Position numbers and translations under genes: made by a program
The notes under the pieces: model-generated
Databases searched by the model: none
Told to the model about the DNA's origin: nothing
The model's input: the letters and a program-made list of their open reading frames with translations, nothing else
In this document: positions 19,915 through 28,413 of the stretch, piece by piece
Numbering within the stretch: the first letter of the stretch is position 1
Layout of the letters: each line of letters opens with the position of its first letter
Assembly (NCBI RefSeq): GCF_014396585.1
Contig: NZ_CP060717.1
Span: forward strand, 1,178,001-1,242,000
Direction: 5' to 3'
Length of the DNA: 64,000 nucleotides
DNA from: Sphingomonas rhizophila
GTDB taxonomy: Bacteria > Pseudomonadota > Alphaproteobacteria > Sphingomonadales > Sphingomonadaceae

Positions 19915-21896
19915 TGGATTCCTCTCTGCTTCATGTGGTCGAGCACCCGCTCGGTCACCTTGGGCACGGTCAGCCCGAAATGGTCGTACAGGTCCGGCGC
20001 CGGCGCCGACGCGCCAAAGCGATCGATGCCGCACCGCAGGCCGTGAAGGCCGGTGTAGCGCTCCCACCCGGTCGTCGTCCCGGCCTCGATCGACACGCGC
20101 AGGATCTCGCGGTTCGACACGTCGGGCAGGATGTCCTCGCGATAGGCCGCTTCCTGCGCATCGAACGCCTCGGTGCACGGCATCGACACGACGTCGGCGC
20201 CGATCCCCTTCCCTTCGAGCTCCTTGGCGACGCCGAGCGCGATCTCGACTTCGCTGCCGGTAGCGATCAGGATGACCTTGCGCGGGCCTTCGGTTTCCTT
20301 GAGGCGGTAGGCGCCCTTGGCGGACAGATTTTCGCCCTCTGCCTTGGTCCGCACCTGCGGCAGGTTCTGGCGCGACAGAGCCAGCAACGACGGCCCGTCA
20401 TTGGCAAGCGCCGCTGCCCAACACTCCGCAGTCTCAACCGTGTCGGCCGGGCGATAGACGTGGAGGCCGGGGATGACCCGCAGGCTCTGCAGATGCTCGA
20501 TCGGCTGGTGCGTGGGTCCGTCCTCGCCGAGCCCGATCGAATCGTGCGTCATGACATGGACAACCTTGGCGGTCTGCAGCGCGCCCAGCCGGATCGCCGC
20601 GCGGCTATAGTCGCTGAAGACCAGGAAGGTGCCGCCGTAGGGCAGCACGCCGCCGTGCAGCGCCATGCCGTTCATCGCCGCAGCCATGCCGAATTCGCGG
20701 ATGCCGTAGTAGATGTAGCGACCGGCGTAGTTCCCGGCGTCAAGCGGCTGCATCGCCTTGGTCTTGGTGTTGTTCGATCCCGTCAGGTCCGCCGACCCGC
20801 CGATGGTGCTCGGCAGCGCGGCGTTGATCGCCTCCAGCGCCATCTCGCTCGCCTTGCGCGTCGCGACCTTGGCCGGTTCGGCGATCAACTTGTCGAGATA
20901 GGGCTTCAGCCAGCCATCATCACAAACGCCAGCCTGGCGGGCAGTGAATTCCTTGCCCTTTTCGTGGCTTGCGAGCCGCTTTTCCCAGTCGGCTCGAACG
21001 CTTGAGCCGCGCGATCCGGCCTCTTTCCAGGCCTTGGCGACATCGTCGGGAATTTCGAACGGCGCGAGGTTCCAGCCGAGTTCCTTGCGCGCTGCCGCCA
21101 CTTCGTCGGCGCCCAGTGGCGACCCATGGGTCGCGGCGGTGCCCTGCTTGTTGGGAGCGCCATAGCCGATGATGGTGCGGCAGCGGATCAGGCTCGGCCG
21201 CTCGTCGGCAATCGCCTCTTCGATCGCCTTCGATACCTTGGCGCTGTCCATGCCGTCGCATTCGACGGTATGCCAGCCCATCGCCTCGTGCCGGGCGCAG
21301 ACGTCTTCCTTGCGGCTGAGATCGGTCGAGCCGTCGATGGTGATGCGATTGTCGTCCCACAGCACGATCAGGCGCCCGAGCTTCAGATGCCCGGCAAGGC
21401 CCATCGCCTCGTGGTTGATGCCTTCCATCAGGCAACCGTCGCCGGCGATGACCCACGTGCGGTGGTCGACGAGGTCGTCGCCATAGACCGCATTAAGGTG
21501 ACGCTCGGCGATCGCCATGCCGACCGCCATCGCCAGGCCCTGCCCCAGCGGGCCGGTGGTGCACTCGATGCCGGGAAGTTCGAAATTCTCCGGGTGGCCG
21601 GCGCAGGGGCTGCCGAGCTGGCGGAAGTTGCGGATGTCCTCGATCGTCGGGCGCGCATAGCCGGTCAGATGCAGCAGCGCGTAGATCAGCATCGACCCGT
21701 GGCCGGCCGACAGGACAAAACGATCGCGATCCGGCCACTTCGGATCGGCCGGGTCGTACTTCAGATGACGTGTGAACAGCGCGGTAGCGGCGTCCGCCAT
21801 CCCCATCGGCATGCCCGGGTGGCCGCTATTGGCCGCCTCGACCGCGTCCATCGCCAAGGCACGGATGGCGTTCGCGAGTCGGCGTTGCGTCGGCAT
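19911..21896 (-). CDS. tkt: Transketolase
   Basis: A 661-residue thiamine-diphosphate enzyme of the pentose phosphate and Calvin-type carbon rearrangements. ATG 21896 (MPTQRRLANAIRALAMDAVE) is followed by NSGHPGMPMG, the TPP motif GDGCLMEGINHEAMGLAGHL ending in the metal-binding DNR of WDDNRITIDG, and the central GSADLTGSNNTK and DSIGLGEDGPTHQPIEHL motifs. Open frame upstream of 21896 crosses the promoter region and is not part of the protein. It is the first gene of the operon. Confidence 0.97.
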   Translation of the reverse strand: MPTQRRLANAIRALAMDAVEAANSGHPGMPMGMADAATALFTRHLKYDPADPKWPDRDRFVLSAGHGSMLIYALLHLTGYARPTIEDIRNFRQLGSPCAGHPENFELPGIECTTGPLGQGLAMAVGMAIAERHLNAVYGDDLVDHRTWVIAGDGCLMEGINHEAMGLAGHLKLGRLIVLWDDNRITIDGSTDLSRKEDVCARHEAMGWHTVECDGMDSAKVSKAIEEAIADERPSLIRCRTIIGYGAPNKQGTAATHGSPLGADEVAAARKELGWNLAPFEIPDDVAKAWKEAGSRGSSVRADWEKRLASHEKGKEFTARQAGVCDDGWLKPYLDKLIAEPAKVATRKASEMALEAINAALPSTIGGSADLTGSNNTKTKAMQPLDAGNYAGRYIYYGIREFGMAAAMNGMALHGGVLPYGGTFLVFSDYSRAAIRLGALQTAKVVHVMTHDSIGLGEDGPTHQPIEHLQSLRVIPGLHVYRPADTVETAECWAAALANDGPSLLALSRQNLPQVRTKAEGENLSAKGAYRLKETEGPRKVILIATGSEVEIALGVAKELEGKGIGADVVSMPCTEAFDAQEAAYREDILPDVSNREILRVSIEAGTTTGWERYTGLHGLRCGIDRFGASAPAPDLYDHFGLTVPKVTERVLDHMKQRGIQ

Positions 21897-21953
21897 GGAT
21901 TCTCCCCAAGGGTCGGCCGGATGAAGAAACTTCGGCTGGCCGATGGTTTGGTG

Positions 21954-21982
21954 CCTATTGTCGAGGGCGCGCGGGGCGTCAA
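21954..21982 (-). promoter_or_regulatory. Possible promoter of the tkt-gap-pgk-VOC-fba operon
   Basis: On the minus strand TTGACG (21982-21977) and AATAGG (21959-21954) are spaced by 17 bases, about 57 bases upstream of the tkt ATG. The -35 is close to consensus, the -10 is poor. The divergent gene at 22033 must be served by a separate start within the same 136-base gap. Confidence 0.4.
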
Positions 21983-22032
21983 CCTCGCACACTGCTTGCC
22001 CCGCGCTTTCACTTTGCCTACGCCTTGACACG

Positions 22033-22212
22033 ATGAGCACCTCGTCCCTCGACGCTGCCCTCGACCGCACGGAGCGAGCCTTGCTTCGCATCGAGCGCTC
22101 CCTGTCCGGCCGTCGCGAGGGCAGCGGCCGCGACGAGGTTCTTCGATCGAAGGTTGCCGCCATCGTCGGCGAGCTTGACGACATCATCCGCCAGGCAGGG
22201 GTCCACGGCTGA
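22033..22212 (+). CDS. 59-residue coiled-coil protein upstream of zapA
   Basis: ATG 22033 encodes MSTSSLDAALDRTERALLRI...SKVAAIVGELDDIIRQAGVHG. The pattern of Leu/Ile every three or four residues predicts one long amphipathic helix, probably a coiled coil. Its TGA overlaps the zapA ATG (TGATG), so it is co-translated with that division protein. ZapA itself works through a coiled coil, so a role near the Z ring is possible but is only inferred from the neighbour. No family name is recognised. Confidence 0.65.
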   Translation: MSTSSLDAALDRTERALLRIERSLSGRREGSGRDEVLRSKVAAIVGELDDIIRQAGVHG

Positions 22213-22526
22213 TGGCCGAGGTGGAACTGACCATCGCCGGCCGTCCCTATCGCGTCGCCTGCCGCGCGGGTGAGGAAGAAAACCTCCGCGCGGCCGGCGC
22301 CCTGGTCGACGCCAAGAGCCGGGAGGCGATCGCCGGCCTGGGAACCCTCAGCGAATCGCGGCAACTGCTGTTCGCGTCGCTGTTGCTGGCCGACCAGATC
22401 GTCGACGGACGGCAGGAACTGGTCGACACCGGGCCCGACCCCGCCCTCATCCAGCGCGCCGAACGGATCGCCGAACGGCTCGAATCGTTAGCCGACACCC
22501 TTGAGCAGGGCGCGGTGGGCGCCTAG
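22212..22526 (+). CDS. zapA: Cell division protein ZapA
   Basis: A 104-residue ZapA, which bundles FtsZ protofilaments at midcell. The globular N-terminal part VELTIAGRPYRVACRAGEEE (residues 4-23) and LRAAGALVDAKSRE are followed by the long C-terminal coiled-coil helix (LFASLLLADQIVDGRQELVD and IAERLESLADTLEQ). Length is normal. The downstream neighbours, 6S RNA and then 5-formyl-THF cyclo-ligase, are the usual ones for zapA across proteobacteria and support the call. Confidence 0.92.
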   Translation: MAEVELTIAGRPYRVACRAGEEENLRAAGALVDAKSREAIAGLGTLSESRQLLFASLLLADQIVDGRQELVDTGPDPALIQRAERIAERLESLADTLEQGAVGA

Positions 22527-22675
22527 ATAGGGTTCGACGGGTACTGCCTCGTACGAGCTACTAACATCCCTGAGGCGATTACTGATCCTAGGGGGCTGAC
22601 CCTGTCCGGGCCCTGGCCCGGGTTATTTGGTCCCCACCTGACGTTTGTGGCGTCAGAGGATATTAAGGCAAACGG
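22527..22675 (+). ncRNA. ssrS: 6S RNA
   Basis: The roughly 150-base gap between zapA and the cyclo-ligase gene is where 6S RNA sits in most proteobacteria. It contains ATCCCTGAGGCGATTACT, resembling the CCCTGAGCCGAT of E. coli 6S RNA on the 5' side of the open bubble. A long irregular hairpin follows: GGGG...CCGGGCC-CT-GGCCCGG...GGTCCCC. A side stem CTGACG/CGTCAG lies near the 3' end. 6S RNA binds sigma-70 RNA polymerase by mimicking an open promoter. The ends are approximate. Confidence 0.72.
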
Positions 22676-22677
22676 CC

Positions 22678-23255
22678 ATGGTGGTCCCGTCACCCTCCCT
22701 GAGCGAGAAGCAGTTGCGCCGTGCGGCGCTCCGCCAAGCCCGGCGTGAGTTTGTCGCGACGCTTTCGCCTGGGATGCGGCTACAGGCCTCTGCCGACTTG
22801 TCGCAGGTACTCCGCCCCCTGCTCGAAAAGGCAACGGTCGTCGGCGGCTATCACACGGTTGGCAGCGAAATCGACCCAGCGCCAGCGCTTCACCTTGCCG
22901 AACAGCTCGGTGCGACGATCGCACTGCCCGCCTTCGCAGGCCACGGCGAACCGATGCTGTTCCGCACTGGCCCTGCCGACGGGATCGGCCCCTATGCCAT
23001 CGCTCAGTCGTCCGGGACGAGGTCAGGCCTGACCTGCTGCTTATCCCCCTCCTCGCCATCGACCGAGTCGGCCATCGCATGGGCCAGGGAGGCGGCCACT
23101 ATGACCGCGCGCTGCCGGCGCTTCGGACGGCGGGTGCAAGACTGATCGGGATCGGCTGGCAAATGCAGCGCGTGATGGAGACTCTGCCCCATGACCCCTG
23201 GGACGTGCCGCTGGACGGATTCGCCTCGCCTGACGGCCTGGAGTGGTTTCGATGA
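22678..23255 (+). CDS. fau: 5-formyltetrahydrofolate cyclo-ligase (frame broken once)
   Basis: ATP-dependent enzyme converting 5-formyl-THF to 5,10-methenyl-THF. From ATG 22678 it reads EKQLRRAALRQARREF, GGYHTVGSEIDPAPALHLAE and GPYAIAQSSG. There the G run 23014-23016 is one base short. Repair continues DEVRPDLLLIPLLAIDRVGH and then RMGQGGGHYDRALPALR, the family's Gly-rich active-site signature, and ends at SPDGLEWFR, 192 residues. The stop overlaps the ATG of the DUF2842 gene. The position after 6S RNA is conserved in proteobacteria. Confidence 0.9.
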
Positions 23256-23464
23256 TCGAACCGAGTTGGCGTAAGACGGCCGGAATTTTCGGGATTCTTG
23301 CACTGATCACAATGTGGTCGGTGGCGGTGGCGTCGCTGTCCGGCACCGTCTCGTCATGGCCGGTACTGGCGCAGGCGCTGTTCTACCTCGTCGCGGGAAT
23401 TGCCTGGGTGTTACCGCTACGTCCGGTGCTTCGATGGATGGAGACCGGGCAATTCCGCCGCTAA
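23252..23464 (+). CDS. DUF2842 small membrane protein
   Basis: A 70-residue protein starting MIEPSWRKTAGIFGILALIT with two hydrophobic helices (residues about 10-30 and 38-60) and the ending WVLPLRPVLRWMETGQFRR. The PSWRK start and LPLRP..RWMETG end match the DUF2842 family of alphaproteobacteria, often found right after the 5-formyl-THF cyclo-ligase. Its ATG overlaps the stop of that gene. The function of the family is unknown. Confidence 0.85.
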   Translation: MIEPSWRKTAGIFGILALITMWSVAVASLSGTVSSWPVLAQALFYLVAGIAWVLPLRPVLRWMETGQFRR

Positions 23465-23546
23465 TCCGGAATAACCGCCCACAACGCACCGTTCGTCGAA
23501 GGTTCATTGAACAGGCTGTATTGGCAACCTACATCACCTTCTCCGC

Positions 23547-24626
23547 ATGAACACCGCACTCTCCTTGAAGGCCGTTTGGCCCTGGCAAGACCGTCCGCGC
23601 GAAACCGCCGCGGCCGTCTTGCTGTCGGCGATCGCCGTCGCGGCACTGGGCAGCGCCGTCGATGCCATGCCGACGTTGGGCAAGTTCGCGGAGCCCGTCA
23701 CCGCCGCGCAGCAGGCTTCGCAGCCTGCACCGGCGGCCGCGCCGGCCACTGCGATCCGTGACCTCGACCCCGCCGCGGCGCTGGCGATGAATGCCCGGAT
23801 ACCCGTGTCGCAGGCCGCAGCGGGAGCCGCTGCCCCTTTTTCACTCGGTAACGCGAGCGCTTCGGCGCGCGCTGAGGCACTCGAGTGCCTGACCAGCGCG
23901 ATCTACTACGAGGCCGGCCAAGAGAGCGACGAAGGCCAGCGTGCCGTGGCTCAGGTCGTTCTCAATCGCGTGCGCCATGCCGCCTTCCCCAGCAGTGTGT
24001 GCGGTGTCGTCTACGAAGGATCGACGCGACAGTCGGGCTGCCAGTTCACCTTCACCTGCGACGGATCGCTGAACCGCACGCCCAGGATCGGGGCGTGGGA
24101 CCGCGCCCGCGCCAACGCCCGCGCCATGCTGGGCGGTGCCGTCTACGCGCCGGTCGGCAATGCCACGCATTATCACGCCAACTACGTCGTCCCCTACTGG
24201 GCGAGCAGCCTGGTCAAGACCCAGGTTGTCGGCGCCCACTTGTTCTACCGCTGGTCGGGGAATTGGGGGCAGCCGCAGGCCTTCACGCAGCGTTACAGCG
24301 GCCGAGAGGCCAGTGCGCGCGCGCTCCGCGCCGCCGCGCTCGCCGTCCCGCACGTCGTACCCAAGCCGCTGTTAGCGGCTGGCAAGGGTGCCGGGGAGCT
24401 CGATAAGCTCGATGGGGTCAAGGTCACCGCGGCGACCGGCGGCCGCGTCAAGGCTCACTTCAGCCCGCAGGCCCGCGAGGCTGTCGAGAAAGTGAAGGTC
24501 GTCCCCTATGCCGAGCGCGTCTCAGCATCAGACAACCTTCGCTATGCGCTCGATGGCGCGGGCGAAGCCTCGTCGGAGCCGGCGTTCGGCAAGACTCCGA
24601 AAGCGAACGACACGCCCGCTTCGTAA
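23547..24626 (+). CDS. SleB/CwlJ-type cell wall hydrolase
   Basis: A 359-residue protein with an N-terminal membrane segment (AAAVLLSAIAVAALGSAVDA, about residues 21-40), an Ala/Pro-rich linker, and a Hydrolase_2 domain from about residue 112. The domain shows LTSAIYYEAGQESDEGQRAV with the likely catalytic Glu, then AQVVLNRV, GVVYEGS, QFTFTCDG and NATHYHANYVVPYWA. The remaining 100 residues are a variable basic tail. It probably cuts peptidoglycan in the periplasm. It stands alone between the DUF2842 gene and tRNA-Asp. Confidence 0.87.
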   Translation: MNTALSLKAVWPWQDRPRETAAAVLLSAIAVAALGSAVDAMPTLGKFAEPVTAAQQASQPAPAAAPATAIRDLDPAAALAMNARIPVSQAAAGAAAPFSLGNASASARAEALECLTSAIYYEAGQESDEGQRAVAQVVLNRVRHAAFPSSVCGVVYEGSTRQSGCQFTFTCDGSLNRTPRIGAWDRARANARAMLGGAVYAPVGNATHYHANYVVPYWASSLVKTQVVGAHLFYRWSGNWGQPQAFTQRYSGREASARALRAAALAVPHVVPKPLLAAGKGAGELDKLDGVKVTAATGGRVKAHFSPQAREAVEKVKVVPYAERVSASDNLRYALDGAGEASSEPAFGKTPKANDTPAS

Positions 24627-24663
24627 AGCGGGGCGGTCAAGCACCTATTTTCATGATGGAAAA

Positions 24664-24740
<77 letters not shown>

Positions 24741-24792
24741 GTTCTGGCGGTGGGCGGCCAACTAGGTCAGGCCCCCCAAGCTGTCAACAAGG

Positions 24793-25947
24793 TCAGGCGT
24801 CTTTTTCTTCGTCATCTCCCACATGGGTCAATGTGCCGTCCTCGAACAGGAATCCGGCGATGTCCGGCGTGCCTGCGGCGGCGAAGATCGTCTTGAAGAT
24901 GATCAGCAGCGGGACCGCCAGCAGCGCCCCGGTTGTCCCCCACACCCACGCCCAAAAGGAGAGCGAGACGAGGATCAGCAGCGGATTGATCTCCAGCCGC
25001 TTGCCCACGATCATCGGCGTGATCGCATTGGCCTCGACCATGTGAAACGCGAGGAAGATCGACGGCGGCAGCAGCGCCGCCCAGGGATCGGTGAAGGTCA
25101 TCAAGCCGCCCAGGCCAAGCAGGATCACCGACGCGATCGGCCCGAGGTAGGGGATGTAGTTCAGGACGGCGACGATGCCGCCCCACATCAGCGGCGAATC
25201 CATTCCCAGCCACCACAAGACAAGCGCGGTCAGCGCCCCCAGGGACACGTTGATAAGCGTAATCGTGCCGATGTAGGTCGAGGTGGCGTCGACCACCTGC
25301 TGGATGACGCGTGCGGTGGTCAGCGCCCCTTCGAAGCTGCCCCGACTGACGATGGTGCGCTTGCGCATGCCGGTCCAGCCGGCAAGGAAGAAATAGATCA
25401 CTAGGAGCGCGAAGAAGAGCTGGATCGCCGCGTGCGGCGCGCTGGTCGTGATAAGGTCCAGCATCGAATTGGGCTGTTCCAGGGTCACCGTGCGCGACTT
25501 GGGCGTGCTGGTGGCGATCTGCGACACCGTCCGGTCGATGAACTTTTGCAGGCTGGAGTAGAGATCGACAATCGGGCTGAGTGCGTTTTGCACCCGCTCG
25601 ATGCGCTGTGGGATCAGGGCGACCCAGTCGATCGCCGGCAGGACGATCGACGCGACGGCGAAAAAGGCCACGAGCAGGAAAATAATGACGCACAAAGCGG
25701 CCGCCAGCTTGGCCGGCACGCCGCGCCGTTCGAACCATTCCAGCATCGGCACCAGCGCAATGGCGATGACCAGGGCGGCGGTGACCGGCAGGAAGAATTC
25801 CGCGCCCGCGCGAAGGGCGAACGGCAATGCGAGCACAAGCCCGACCCCGCCAAGCAGGGTGAGCGAGGCCAGCAGGCGGACGCGCTTGATTTGCAGCGCT
25901 TCCTGCTCGTGCGTCAGCACCTGCGAATCATCGTTTCCCCCGGTCAC
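24793..25947 (-). CDS. AI-2E family transporter (PerM/YdiK-type)
   Basis: A 384-residue polytopic membrane protein. Two helices at the N-terminus (LLASLTLLGGVGLVLALPFA; FFLPVTAALVIAIALVPMLE), a central soluble region, then about five more helices including LWWLGMDSPLMWGGIVAVLN followed by YIPYLGPI, the most conserved loop of the family. GTG 25947 is chosen because a GGAGG site lies five bases before it. A longer reading to 26061 would run across the tRNA-Leu gene and is rejected. The substrate is unknown; only some members export AI-2. Confidence 0.87.
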   Translation of the reverse strand: MTGGNDDSQVLTHEQEALQIKRVRLLASLTLLGGVGLVLALPFALRAGAEFFLPVTAALVIAIALVPMLEWFERRGVPAKLAAALCVIIFLLVAFFAVASIVLPAIDWVALIPQRIERVQNALSPIVDLYSSLQKFIDRTVSQIATSTPKSRTVTLEQPNSMLDLITTSAPHAAIQLFFALLVIYFFLAGWTGMRKRTIVSRGSFEGALTTARVIQQVVDATSTYIGTITLINVSLGALTALVLWWLGMDSPLMWGGIVAVLNYIPYLGPIASVILLGLGGLMTFTDPWAALLPPSIFLAFHMVEANAITPMIVGKRLEINPLLILVSLSFWAWVWGTTGALLAVPLLIIFKTIFAAAGTPDIAGFLFEDGTLTHVGDDEEKDA

Positions 25948-26019
25948 GCGCACCTCCGTGCGTCGACCATACCAGCGCCGGCGACGCTGCAAAGACGGCG
26001 AAGATGCAGGATTTTCGGT

Positions 26020-26103
26020 TGGTACCCCCGGTCCGACTCGAACGGACACGTCTTTCGACACTCGATTTTGAGTCGAGCGCGTCTACCATTCCGCCACGGG
26101 GGC
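26020..26103 (-). tRNA. tRNA-Leu (anticodon CAA)
   Basis: On the minus strand GCCCCCG pairs with CGGGGGT, followed by A and an encoded CCA. The D arm is GCGGAATGGTAGACGC, the anticodon stem CTCGA/TCGAG holds loop CTCAAAA (anticodon CAA, reading UUG), a variable arm with GTCGAAAGAC is typical of a class II tRNA, and the T arm is GTCCG TTCGAGT CGGAC. Confidence 0.96.
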
Positions 26104-26361
26104 ACACGGGTACGCCCTTAGCATGACAGGGACGCTGGGCAAGACGGACCATGATGTCTGGCGGTCGATCCCCAAAGAAATGTCATGGCAAGCTCCGCAA
26201 CGGCTTGTCGCGGTCGAACTGGACGAGGCGAGGATTCGCGAGCGTTATTTCACGCCTTCCGGAACGCCGCCCGCACCCTTAACGCGGCGGTGACGGCGCC
26301 AACTGCCAGGAAAATGGAAAGTCTTGGCGCGGGGCTGACGTCCCCTCGCCAGAAGCAGCCG
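26104..26361. other. Intergenic stretch without a supported gene
   Basis: The 258 bases between tRNA-Leu and the DUF805 gene contain a plus-strand open frame from 26185 that continues antisense through the whole DUF805 gene. Its residue composition (Ala/Arg/Gln-rich) looks like a shadow. I see no convincing small gene, hairpin or repeat here. Confidence 0.5.
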
Positions 26362-26823
26362 TCAGGCCTTGCCGAAGGTGAAAGCGGTCGGCGCCGCTCC
26401 GTACTTGTTCGGAATGTTGCTGCCCTTCTTGATCAGCGACGACAGCAGCCCCGCGAACACCAGCAACAGGATGCCCGAATAGCCGAGGATGATGATCTTG
26501 CCGATAATGCCGCTCATCGCTGCGTAGGCGACCAGCGGCATGGCAACCAGCATCACCAGTGGAACGACCAGTTCCTTGCCGCTCTCGTTGACGTCATGCA
26601 GACGGCGTACCGTCACGGCAACCTGCGGGATGAACAGCAGCAGGCTGCACAACCCGGACAGGGGTCCCGGCATCATGCCGCTGCGGAAGAACATCGAATC
26701 GACCAACCGGATGACGGCGGTGGCGAGGACGACGAAGGCGAAGAAGGTCCAGAATTCCTGGCGCGACGCGCGACCCTTGAAATCGGCGAACTTCTTGAGT
26801 GTCGACAGAACTTGTTCGAACAT
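26362..26823 (-). CDS. DUF805 family membrane protein
   Basis: A 153-residue protein with four hydrophobic helices. The N-terminal FKGRASRQEFWTFFAFVVLA matches the F.GRASR.EFW signature of DUF805, and VRRLHDVNESG is the conserved loop between helices 2 and 3. The C-terminus (IKKGSNIPNKYGAAP) is the usual short tail. The function of the family is unknown. It is the only gene between tRNA-Leu and comM and is separated from comM by about 80 bases. Confidence 0.85.
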   Translation of the reverse strand: MFEQVLSTLKKFADFKGRASRQEFWTFFAFVVLATAVIRLVDSMFFRSGMMPGPLSGLCSLLLFIPQVAVTVRRLHDVNESGKELVVPLVMLVAMPLVAYAAMSGIIGKIIILGYSGILLLVFAGLLSSLIKKGSNIPNKYGAAPTAFTFGKA

Positions 26824-26906
26824 GATGACCCCCTCTTGGACGATACGCCGTCCAGTCGGCGTCGCTCCTAGCAGCGCGTGACTAACAAAGCGTAAGGACG
26901 GACCGG

Positions 26907-28322
26907 CTAGTTTCGCGGTGCCTGCCTGCGATAGCTGAGCGCTTCGGCAACATGGATGCGGCCGACGTCCTGCGCGCCGGCCAGGTCGGCAATCGTCCGG
27001 GCGACCCGAAGCACCCGGTGATAGCCACGCGCACTCAATCGCATCGCCGCGGCAGCATCGGCCAGAAGCTTGCGTCCAGATTCATCCGGCGTTGCGACGC
27101 GGTCGAGCAGTTCGCCGTCCGCCTCGGCGTTGGTCCGCGCCCCCTCCCCATCGTAGCGCTGGCGCTGGACGTGACGCGCGGCGGCAACCCGGTGCGAAAC
27201 CTGCTCGCTCCCCTCGGCGGGGGGCGGCAAGGTGAGGTCGGCGGCGCTGACCGCCGCTACTTCGACGTGAAGGTCGATGCGGTCGAGCAGGGGTCCGGAA
27301 ACCTTCGCCTGGTAATCGGCGGCGCAGCGCGGCGCGCGGGCGCAGGCCAGCGACGGATCGCCAAGGTGACCGCAGCGGCAGGGGTTCATTGCCGCAATCA
27401 ACTGCACGCGCGCCGGAAAGGTTACGTGCATGTTGGCCCGGGCGACGCTGACGGTTCCCGTTTCGAGCGGTTGGCGAAGCGAATCCAGCACGCCGCGCTG
27501 GAATTCGGGAAGTTCGTCGAGGAACAGCACGCCGAGGTGAGCGAGGCTGATCTCGCCTGGGCGGACCTTGAGCCCGCCTCCCACCAGTGCCGGCATCGAG
27601 GCGCTGTGATGCGGACTTCGGAAGGGCCGTCGCCGCCGCAGGCGGCCTCCCTCAAGCTCTCCGGCCACGCTGGCGACCATCGACACTTCCAGCGCTTCGG
27701 CCGGGTCGAGCGGCGGCAGGATCGAGGGCAGGCACGACGCCAACAATGACTTGCCCGCCCCCGGCGGTCCGGACATCAGCAGATTGTGTCCGCCGGCCGC
27801 CGCGATCTCCAGCGCGCGCTTGGCCACTTCCTGACCCTTGATCTGCGCCAGGTCCGGACCGCCGCGACTCGTCTCGGCTTCGCCGGGCTGCGGTGCCGGG
27901 AGTGGCTGCGTTCCCTTCAGATGCGCCAGCAACGCGAGAAGGTCCGGCGCGGCGATGAGGTCGAATTTTCCGGCCCACGCCGCTTCCGGTCCCTGCGCGG
28001 CGGGGCAGATCAGGCCCATGTCGCGGGTCGATGCGTGGAGCGCCGCCAGAAGTACGCCAGGCGAGGCGGCGATGCGCCCATCCAGACCCAATTCCCCGAC
28101 CGCCACATAGTGCGACAAAGCCTCGGCATCGGCGGCGCCAATCGCGGCGAGCAGTCCCAGCGCGATCGGAAGGTCGAAATGCGACCCTTCCTTGGGCAAG
28201 TCCGCGGGCGACAGGTTGACCGTGATCCGCTTGGGCGGGAGCGCGAGGCCGATGGCGTTCAGCGCGGCGCGGACGCGCTCGCGACTTTCGGCAACCGCCT
28301 TGTCCGGAAGTCCGACGATGAC
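26907..28322 (-). pseudogene. comM: comM (YifB Mg-chelatase-like ATPase), 3' part after insertion
   Basis: Carries nearly all of ComM: VGLPDKAVAESRERVRAALN, the KGQEVAKRALEIAAAGGHNL segment, Walker A GPPGAGKSLLA, Walker B GVLFLDELPEF, the sensor region MNPCRCGHLGD, and the C-terminal domain (RGYHRVLRVARTIADLAG). ComM is a hexameric helicase that assists branch migration during natural transformation. Upstream of VIVGLPDK the sequence ends abruptly at ATGAC (28318-28322) and an unrelated insertion follows. The missing 32 residues lie at 30094-30191. Without its N-terminus the protein is probably not functional. Confidence 0.93.
28318..28322. repeat. Left 5-bp flanking direct repeat (ATGAC) of the comM insertion
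   Basis: ATGAC here and at 30094-30098 flank the insertion in direct orientation. Keeping only one copy restores the comM reading frame exactly through ...LPAFVIVGLPDKAV. This fits a target-site duplication or a shared 5-base recognition site. Confidence 0.85.
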
Positions 28323-28356
28323 CAAAGCAGAGCAGCAGGTCAAAAATTTTCTAAGT

Positions 28357-28401
28357 GACTGCTATCCTTAGCTTTTCACGGAGATAGCTTTGTTGGCAGT
28401 C
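28357..28401. repeat. Imperfect hairpin near the left end of the comM insertion
   Basis: GACTGC (28357-28362) pairs with GCAGTC (28396-28401), and the inner TATC pairs with GATA (about 28383-28386) with an unpaired arm on one side. It lies 34 bases inside the left boundary. It could be a transposon-end structure or a terminator-like fold after the element's last gene. Confidence 0.5.
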
Positions 28402-28413
28402 CGGACAAACCTG

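Noticed and set aside
22678-23145. Truncated cyclo-ligase with a foreign C-terminus
   Set aside because: The tail after QSSG is out of frame; one base at 23014-23016 restores the conserved RMGQGGGHYDRAL segment.
25948-26061. N-terminal extension of the AI-2E transporter family protein
   Set aside because: It would be translated across the tRNA-Leu gene and the residues are not hydrophobic or conserved; a GTG with a GGAGG site fits at 25947.
26185-26871. 228-codon plus-strand frame over the DUF805 gene
   Set aside because: Antisense to a gene with a recognised family signature; Ala/Arg/Gln-rich composition without any motif.
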